From contig JAGMVK010000015.1 of assembly GCA_020747065.1 (NCBI GenBank), forward strand, positions 434,001 to 498,000: a stretch of DNA of 64,000 nt. Reading direction: 5' to 3'. The position numbers and the translations under genes were made by a program. Positions 56,126-64,000 of the stretch are shown piece by piece. A model generated the notes under the pieces. It did not search any database, was not told where the DNA came from, and saw nothing but the letters and a program-made list of their open reading frames with translations. Position 1 is the stretch's first letter. Each line of letters begins with the position of its first letter. This DNA is from Cadophora sp. MPI-SDFR-AT-0126 (lineage: Eukaryota > Ascomycota > Leotiomycetes > Helotiales > Ploettnerulaceae).

Positions 56126-58614
56126 TCAAAAATCCAACAGATCATCCAACGGAGGTTCAGAGAATGGATTGGGATCTCTTTGACGGGATCGCCAGTCTGT
56201 ATCATCAGCCCTCGGGCGATATTCCATGTACTCACGAACACCAGCCACGTGCTTGTCTTGGGCAAACTGCTCTCGTTGTTCAAGCACTGGTGGAGGGCTC
56301 GGTGCATGTTCGACGAAGCCATGCTCGTCGGCATAGAACGAAGGGCGCACATGCTGTTCTGTAGGAGGTTGTGCTGTCCCTCGATGACTTGGGGAGCGTG
56401 ATTGTGGCATTCCCTGGCCAGCTGGTGCCCTCGTCGATGTAAAAAGAGGGTGACTTTCCAAAAAGACTTCCCTCAAGCAATCATTGGGCCCCCATTTATG
56501 CAATGGTTCGGCTTGATAGTCGTGCTTGCAAACATTAGGGTCCCATGGCCCCCATTTAAGCAATGGTTCAGCTTGATAGTCGTGCTTGCGCAGATTATCC
56601 TCCGTTAACGAAATGAAAGAGCCTCCTCCAAAATCATCTCGATACAAACGACCGTCTCCGTAGCCGGATCTTCTTCGATTAGTGCGGCCTTCACCAATGA
56701 TGGGGCTTGTCCGCTGCCTACTTAGTTTCTGGTCTAAATGTAGGCGTTCCACCGTTTCCCAAAGGTTGTTCTTTGTTTGCTCGACTGGAGATTTTCTTCG
56801 TTCCACTGGGATCGTCTTGCCGTCCTCCACAACATATCGTGTAGGCTCTAAGGTTCTCCTAGGAGGAGGTCCGTTTCGAATCGGTATTTCGCGGCCGTTG
56901 TCCACTGTTCTTTCAGTTGAAACATGAACACGCTCTGCAGTTGGTCGTTGCGTGGTAGTTCTAAAATGCAAGCGTGCACTGTAATCACTATCACAACTCG
57001 AGGGGCATCGTTCCTCTTCCTGGGAATGATTAGGGGAAAGGCTTTCCCAGGCATCTTCATCTTGTCTTTCTGTCTTGGGGAGCTCCCATGGAATCTCGGG
57101 GGCCCTTCCAGATGGCGTCCGAGGCAGGTTTTGTGGATCCTCTTCCTCACCCCCTCGCAAGAATTCTGAAGGCTGCTTCGGCTTCCTGAAATCCTTATCA
57201 GTTTGTGGTGAGTTGTGTACCGTGGCTTTTGTATTGAGTGGTTTGAGAATGATGTCTTTGTCAAGCAGATTATCTTGAACCTGCATATTCTCAGGACTGC
57301 CATTGTCCCGGACTTGGAGGAATTGGGTACGAACTTCCTGTGCGGAAGTCTCACAGTTCATATTTGGTTTGATCTCGTCTTCCACTGTTGGCTGGTGGTA
57401 CCTAATCGATGGTGCTTTTGGCGGGTTATTCGTGGTAGTGACTGAAGCTTCAGGCGCCGAAGTCCTGTTTCCATAGGACTGAAGTCCTGCGCGTGTCCCG
57501 GCATTGTATCCTCCAGAAGACTCTGTGGGATTTTTCGATGAATCACCAATAGCAACAATCAAGTCACCAAGACTGTCATCGACTTTCTTGGATTCTGCAT
57601 GAGCAGTCAGCCAGTATTTTTTTTGATAGAGCGGGGAAGTGTTTACTATTCCTCGTCCACTCGTGCTGCAATGCCTCCCCGGATGTTAATCTCTCAGAAG
57701 GATGAGCCGCAATAAGCTTTCGAACGAAGTTGACTCCAACCTCGCTCATATGCAATGGTTGAGATGGAAATCTACTTTCATCCGCACAAAACATTATTAG
57801 CGAGAGCCCTGGCGGGAACGGAACAGCACCCGCTATCAACCTGTATATGATACATCCAAGAGCCCAAATATCGACTGCATATGTGTATCCGGAGCAACCA
57901 TTTATATAGTTCAGAATTTCGGGGGCCATGTATGCTTGAGTTCCAGTCTGTGTTCTGAAAGCTGTCTCCTCTGTCCGTCGCTTACTCAAGCCGAAGTCTG
58001 CAAGTTTCACCCACCAATCTGGTGATCTCCGACACACCAGGACATTCCGTGTCACTGTCAACGGAAAAGACTTTGACTGCGGGGAAGATACAACTCACTT
58101 TTGGCTTCAAGTCTCGATGCACGAACCTTTCCAAGTGCATGATCTTCAATCCTTCCAAAATCTGTACAGCAATCTCCTTTACCTCACGCTCTCCAATTTT
58201 TCCACCCATCATCAAGACATTTTCTTCAAGATCTCCCAAAGGAATATATTCCATGGCTAGATACACACTCTCCAGATCCTGAAACCACCCCAGAAACCCC
58301 ACAAAGACAGCACTTTCTTTGTACTTCGGCTTTGAAAACTCCAGAAGTGCCTTCAACTCTCTCTCGTATTGCACCTTGAATGTTGTCCCAGTCGTCCAGA
58401 TTCGCTTCACTGCTCGTTCTTCCCTCTCGCAGGTTTCGAGTCGAACTTCGCCGAACCCACCCTTGCCTAGCAGCCGCTCCACTTTCCATATCCTGGTCTG
58501 CGGAACTCTGCGCCGCCCAGTAGTGGCATCTGATATATATCGCGTTTCGACTACCATTCCGGGAAATACATGTGCGTCCAATTTCGTGTGCTCGAAGTCG
58601 GAGAGGTAGGACAT
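56126..58614 (-). CDS. Protein kinase with long disordered C-terminal region, about 794 aa; catalytic-loop intron with defective acceptor
   Basis: Ser/Thr kinase domain in exons 1-2. Visible: glycine loop LLGKGGFGEV, VAIK-type lysine in ERAVKRIW, hinge AMEYIPLGDL, HRDLKPK split from NVLV by an intron, DFGLSKR, the activation segment TGTQAYMAPEIL, VDIWALGCIIYRL and HPSERLTSGEALQHEW. Exon 1 is 58614-58099, exon 2 is 58046-57647 and exon 3 is 57594-56126. The intron at 58098-58047 restores the HRDLKPKN loop exactly but ends CGG, not CAG. The only in-frame canonical choice found is a 37-base intron that would add VSLTR within the loop. So the gene either uses a GT-GG intron or is losing function. 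Exon 3 encodes about 490 charged, probably disordered residues with a 20-residue tandem repeat (KHDYQAEPL..KWGP). The kinase belongs to a broad fungal family; no orthologue is assigned. Confidence 0.8.
56487..56589 (-). repeat. 60-base tandem repeat inside the kinase C-terminal region
   Basis: Segments 56487-56529 and 56547-56589 match at all but two of 43 positions and are exactly 60 bases apart. On the coding strand this is a 20-residue period with the shared core KHDYQAEPL followed by KWGP. A multiple of three keeps the frame, consistent with recent in-frame duplication. Confidence 0.9.
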
Positions 58615-60185
58615 GGTGGGCAATGATCGCAAGGCTGCGGCTGGGGGCTAGCCTGATTGTCGCTTTATGTATTGCGACTCGAGAGGTTAAGATGAGATAA
58701 AACCCACTGTTACAACAGCAGACCCTTCATCCATGAACACGAAGGTACAAAGTCATTTGAGGGACGAGAATGAGGTTTGTTCAAATTATGGACTGAAGGT
58801 TGCGCGGAGTACAAGACGCCCAACTATGTAACCACCTTCATGCACGAACAAGGATTGCGACCGCTTCTCGCTTCATTACTCTGGTCGCTCTTCCGCAATA
58901 TCTGATAGCCTCAATATGAGGGGAAAGGCAAATCTACAAAATTCAATTTAGAGTGAAAGGTCAGAATACTAGCGTAACGAATCCTCCAGCTGCTCTTCAT
59001 GTGACACTTGTCCTTTAGAAACCCCCGCCTTCAATTGGTGTTCAGAATGCTATGTGAACTTCGACAAAAACGTCGGAATTAGAAGCCATCGTTATTCGGA
59101 CTCAATGAATTGATGCAATGAACCACTGAAAGCTGCCGGATTTCGAAAGACGCAGGAGGTGCACACTTGAGATAAGACCCCATTATGATGATTTCCGGCC
59201 CAAGATCGCAAACAATACTAGGGGTTCGGACCATTGACGCTCAGATATGGTTCAATTTCGATGGATATTCAAACGGGAAGGATAACTGCTTAACTTGTTG
59301 ATGCGAGCTTCGGCGAGTTCTATTTTTCCAGTGAGATCCCATACTTCTTTACTTTTTCAATGCCAAGGTTTTTTGTGCTGAAGCTGCAATCTCTCGTTTC
59401 TGTAATAACTCAATGCATTTGATCTTCATACAAGCCAGTTATGAGGACTCACTCTCTTCCAGTATTCGTTGTATTGACTTCGGCAGTCCTCGCTTAGAGA
59501 GGCTAAGGTTTAATGAAGAAGGGGATGTTGCCCAATGCATCAATCAGCTTTTCCCGAAGCGGAAAAGCAGGGTCTCTTAGACCGATATATGTCTTTTTCG
59601 CTGCTCGTCCGCAGATGTACATGGGTTTCGTGGTCGTGGTTGCTAAGTTATATAACATTCGTTCTTTGCCCTGCTCTGACAGGATAAGGAAAGTCAAAAG
59701 ATCTGAGGGGCGACTCATTAATAATCTTAGTGGATTTAATTCTATGCTAATCGCATCTAAACCAGAATCAGTCAAATGAAAGTTAAGGACATCTAAAACT
59801 ATGAACCTTGCGGATGGTGTCCTAGTGATGTCTATCCGTGGCTGTAATTGAGTGACGAGGCCCCGTCGAGTGACATTGTGCTGATTATGACGATGGGGAG
59901 TACGGCATCTAAAGTCAGGATCAGACTGAGAATAATTTCAAATAGCATTGATATAAGGACCTTTGCGTCTTAATCTTTCTTGACGCAGGTCCGAAACCTG
60001 AGTCCGCCGTTGGCCAGGAGGGCAGTCAGATGCTCAAACCATAATCTCGTGTTTCTGGTTTTCACGTGGAATACGAGACGCATCCACATCGACAGCAAAT
60101 TACGACAAATACTGGTACGAGATTTCAAATTCAAAGGGTGATCCATTGAGTAATTTCCTGCATTTATACGAGCCAGGTTCTTTCA
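58615..60185. other. 1.6-kb intergenic, no gene supported
   Basis: Promoter region of the kinase and downstream flank of the P450. The frames at 59503-59779 overlap on opposite strands and have no features. Confidence 0.5.
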
Positions 60186-61958
60186 CTACGCAAAAGTGTC
60201 AGGAGACAACAGCTTGATCCTCTCCTCAGATCTCGGTACGATATCCAACTTTGTTGGCATTGGTCTCACAATCACGTATGGAGTATAGTCCATCCAAGGC
60301 AGCTCAATCTCTTGTCCCGTGGTCGGATCAATCTTCTTCTGGATGTTGCAGCTCCACAAGATTGATGCAACGATAGTCACGTGCACGATCTCGGTGTAGT
60401 CCAAGCCAAGACATTGTCTTCTGCCCCATCCGAAAGCCGAATGGTTCTTGAGTGAGGGATAATGTGTCAGTGGTTCTTTGTAGGTAGGGAAGGCTGGGTC
60501 GAGCCAGCGTTCTGGTCGGTAGTTCTCTGGGTCGGGATACAAGGCTTCGTCTCGTGACATGGCACTATAACACTTTAGAAAGGAACACAGCAGGTGAGGC
60601 GCCACTTACCACTCAAGAGCAAACACTACAGTTCCCTTCTCGATGTGGTAGCCCTCGTATACATCATCTTCCGTCAGCATGTGTGGCACCCCTGCACAAA
60701 AATTAGCGAGATGTTGCTTTTCTTTTTCTCGGATGCTGGACCAACCAAATGGAACTGGACTTCGCCAACGGAACGTCTCTCGAATCAGAGCCCTCACAAT
60801 AGGCAACTTCTGAATATCTTCCGATGTGGGCATCCTGTCCCCACAAACTGCATCCACCTCATCCTGCGCCCTCTTCTGCCACTCAGGATACATGGCCATG
60901 GCCACGACCCAGCCTTGGATCGGCGAGGATTCCAGCACACTCGCAATCAGCGTCATCATGCCTACGCAGTACGCCTTTTCTTCATCCTTCAGCGACGCAT
61001 CCTTCAATGATTCCCTCGTCCATGAGTATTCTTCGGTGTCCTTCTCGCTCTCGATGCGGGCTTTCGTCTGCGCTCGCTGACCAAGCCAGAAATGGCGCTC
61101 AAATGTAACGCGAGCTATTTCCTTCACGCGCCAAGGCTGCAGGAAATCCGGTACCCAGAGGGGAATCTGCTCCAGGAATGGGAGCTTGTTCTGGATTGCT
61201 TCTGGGGAGATGACTTCGAGAAGCCCGATTGATGTTGAGCACACTCCTTTGGCGATCTCTTCGTTCGTCTTCTCCCATGCCATTGCTGACGAGATTCCAC
61301 CGCAACATCTTTCTAACAATGGACCGAAGTTCTCTGGTTCCTGGAGAAGTTTCAAAATCATTAAATTCGTCTGTTCGCTGGCAACTTTGCTAAGGCGTGC
61401 TTTGGGCATGCTAGCAATGACTTTCCTAGCAAACGTCTTGATACGTTTGTGGTCAGCTAAAGTGAGAGCAAAATTAGCCTTTCTGTTCCCAGAAGAAACT
61501 CATATTCCTGAGATTTCAGCACATACGACAACTCGTCATCAGAGGTAAATAATGCCCATCAGTCGCACAATCACCCCAGATAGCGGAAAAGTGCACTCTC
61601 CCGGAATATTTCGCCGCGCGCTTAACCAGCAGATCTTCCACAATCTTGGGATCTGAAACTAGAACACAAGTATCTGCACCAAGCTTGACTTGACATATCG
61701 GGCCGTATTGTTTGGTCCAGGCATAGAATTGAAGCCATGAGTGTTTTGCCGGTAGATCCGGGACTGAACCGAGAAGTGGGATTCCTGGGACGCGCTTAAT
61801 ATCAATCTCAACTTTTCGGGGAGGAAGAACGAACCTTTGGGACCAGGAAGTTTCTTGGTTCCAGGAGGGAGCTTTGACTTGGAGAAGAAGAGAAGGTATA
61901 TCACGAGGCCTACAGCTGCCGCAAAGCCCAGGACTGACGGGCTGAAGAAAAACGACAT
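60186..61958 (-). CDS. Cytochrome P450 monooxygenase, 517 aa
   Basis: Microsomal haem-thiolate oxygenase of the fungal E-class. Exons 61958-61835, 61784-61527, 61456-60746, 60691-60610 and 60564-60186 join in phase. Anchor helix: SVLGFAAAVGLVIYLLFF; hinge: LPPGTKKLPGPKGIPLLGSV. The I-helix region holds LIASVLESSPIQGWVVAM, lacking the usual AGxDT threonine motif. The K-helix ExxR is RETFR, followed by GVPHMLTEDDVYEGYHI and PERWLDPAF. The haem loop is FGWGRRQCLG with the cysteine ligand. The third intron (60745-60692) is a multiple of three and stop-free, but splicing it restores the family's PFGVPH block. Two donors are GTTCGT and GTTGGT. No biosynthetic partner genes are adjacent, so the substrate is unknown. 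Confidence 0.94.
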
Positions 61959-64000
61959 CTTCTCCAAAGCTTTAGGGAAATCTAGCAAGTATCGAAAACG
62001 AGCGTCGGATACAGCAGATATATGAGCAGGATGAAAGAAAATCCGATTTCTGGGTCCTCCAAGAACTACATCATCGTGGCATGGATGAAGATCTTCACTT
62101 TAAGTAGACTGTGAGATGTCTCGAAAGGATGCAACACTAGACCGCTCTCAGTACGGACATTGCGCTTCGGATCCCCAACTCTGTGCATGTATTGTCACCT
62201 CACACATACCCAGTAGGGGGGTTTGGGAACACGAGGATGGGATCCCGTACCATGGACAGCCCCAGCCGACATGTGAAGATCTTAGCCTGTACCGCGATAC
62301 CAGCTGCACATCCTTTACATTACATTGCATTTCCAGCATGCAACAGACCACGTTCGATCTCGACTCCCGCGTGATGCTCCTGTTCATCTATCCAACCCAG
62401 TTCATTCCTTATATTCCAATGAGAATAGAGTGGTAATATGTGAGCGCTTTCAACGCATCGGACTAGCAGCCTCGAAATTCTCGTACCATGGTTGGGTATA
62501 TGTGCGTCCATTAGCCGTGCACCGGAGAACCAGAGAACCAGAGAAACCAGACAACAAACCTGGTCGCGCATCCACGCATGCAGAGCCGACGCCCCGTTAC
62601 AGTCAGACTGGGCTCACAAACACATACATGCATAACGTACATTGGTTGAGTATGATCAAAGAGCCAGCATGCCCAGCCAGGTGGCTTATTTTCACGTACC
62701 ATTTTGACTGTCATAAATTTCCCGACAAGACAACTCCCGGACGATCAGAATCGAATGTAACCTGCGATCTGATCATGTAGACGAGGGTAGGTGAGTGACA
62801 TTCAGCAGCCATCCGTCGTTTAGCTCCACCAACCAACAGACGCATGCAGCGCCCGAATTCGAATAGCAAGCATGCGATAAATGCTGTTTTCAGCGACTTC
62901 TGAAGTCCGGAGCTCGCTTGAACAGCTCGATGGAACCATGTTATTTTATTGGTTCTGTTTCAGCGAACCGGACATTCTTTGAAGCTTGTGAAGCCATATC
63001 CCTGTCAGATCTTTATCGGCACGATAATCACAGCTTGGCCAATGGCGTTGGGAGTCCCCAGCTGACGGCTAACAAACATGAAGATGCCTTCCAATCAGGC
63101 TTAAGGTTTCGGATAGGGTAGAGTTTTGATTCGTTGGTCGGCACTTGACGTGAGGCTGAGAAAGTTTGTTTATGTGGCGGGTTGCTGCTGGCTGTGGGCC
63201 CCGGTACACAGGATTGGCAAGGAGGCGTCGTTGAGCATTTAAAAAATCCTCTTCTTGGTTCTCACAGATGACCAGATAATTCTATGTATGAATTACAGAA
63301 GCACTCCCTCAGCAATCGATGCCAAAATGCGCGTCCATCTTTATTTTCTCTCCCTCGCTTATTTAGCAGCCAGCTCCGTCCCTTGCTATACCATCCCGTC
63401 CTCACATATAAACCCATTTAGCCTCAATCACTCACCTCCCTACCCATAATTCAATCTTGCACTTTTACTCTCCAGAAATAGAAACGACAATCAAATATAT
63501 AAAAACAAGCAGGCTTCCCCACACTGCACTGTCGATTCTCCACTCAACGAACCCGCGATCGGGACTTGGCTGCTTGGTAACACCCCGGTCTCCCGAATTT
63601 TAGACCTTGGTTGCGTGATGCGAGCTGCCTGAATACACATCGACTGACTCTATTATATTACTTACCCAATGTCAATATCAAAATTGATCTGTGCACAGTT
63701 CAATAAGGCCAGCCTAAATATAGTTAATGGGTGTGTGCAGGGGCTTGACTTGAGTCTACGGCGTAAATAAACCACAATTATTGAGTCAGCAATACAAATA
63801 AATCTACAAATGTACATCTCTCACAAAACAAGGCACGTTTTTAAAGCTATCCGAAGATATTATTTTTACTCGCGGACTGAGCGAGCTTACTTACATTCAA
63901 TAAACGAGGAACCGCGCGCAGACCAGTACCAATCTATACAGTGGGACGGAGTACAGTACATTCCGATGATGGGTGAGAGAAGCGGGAACTTCCCGAAAAA
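61959..64000. other. 2-kb region without a supportable gene
   Basis: Short overlapping frames on both strands. The last kilobase is AT-richer with a pyrimidine-rich stretch near 63340-63480, which could be the leader of a gene beyond the window. A 40-residue hydrophobic-start frame at 63327 was not accepted. Confidence 0.4.

Noticed and set aside
63327..63449. Short frame with a signal-peptide-like beginning
   Set aside because: Only about 40 residues, no cysteine pattern, and the pyrimidine-rich leader nearby explains the hydrophobic codons.

Overview
The window comes from the nuclear genome of a filamentous ascomycete (Pezizomycotina; the class cannot be fixed from sequence alone). Most genes carry one to four short introns, about 45-100 bases, with GT...AG ends and CTAAC/CTGAC-like branch sites. 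The gene set is typical of these fungi: an ammonium transporter, Zn(II)2Cys6 regulator, M28 peptidase, P450, NB-ARC/TPR receptor, and DUF6590 and DUF5672 proteins. Genes lie singly on both strands. I saw no recognisable transposon, rRNA or CRISPR.

Layout. 1.5-5.4 kb: an ammonium transporter with GATA motifs upstream, and a Zn2Cys6 regulator. 5.4-10.6 kb: a long stretch with no supportable gene. 10.7-17.9 kb: a tail-anchored protein with a repeated DSSQW...KDPF motif, a small secreted Cys-rich protein, and an 851-residue low-complexity acidic protein. 18.2-20.8 kb: deoxyribose-phosphate aldolase and a three-RRM RNA-binding protein.

23.8-36.7 kb is an accessory island with four genes on the same strand. 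Two begin with the same fungal STAND-type N-terminal domain: one continues into an NB-ARC-TPR receptor, the other into a coiled coil and a ubiquitin-like fold. Three genes carry the same C-terminal domain, called domain X here, which I do not recognise: alone, behind the ubiquitin-like segment, and behind DUF6590. Shared exon lengths and intron phases show local duplication and domain shuffling. I infer an NLR-centred recognition or defence locus and treat it as the best candidate for an undescribed system.

37.9-41.3 kb: AP-1 mu adaptin and a GT31/fringe-like glycosyltransferase with a C-terminal PAN/Apple-like region. 42-47 kb: a single-pass Ser/Thr-rich membrane protein and a secreted M28 peptidase. 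47.5-50.1 kb: an intron-containing tRNA-Leu(CAA) and two ribosome-biogenesis genes, NOB1 and the tiny NOP10. 50.5-55.2 kb: an F-box-like protein, a conserved-looking unknown and a DUF5672 type II membrane protein. 56-62 kb: a protein kinase whose catalytic-loop intron seems to have lost its AG acceptor, and a cytochrome P450. The last 2 kb hold no gene I can support.

Exon coordinates were worked out by hand from codon phase and splice motifs. Where several junctions were possible, the entry says so.
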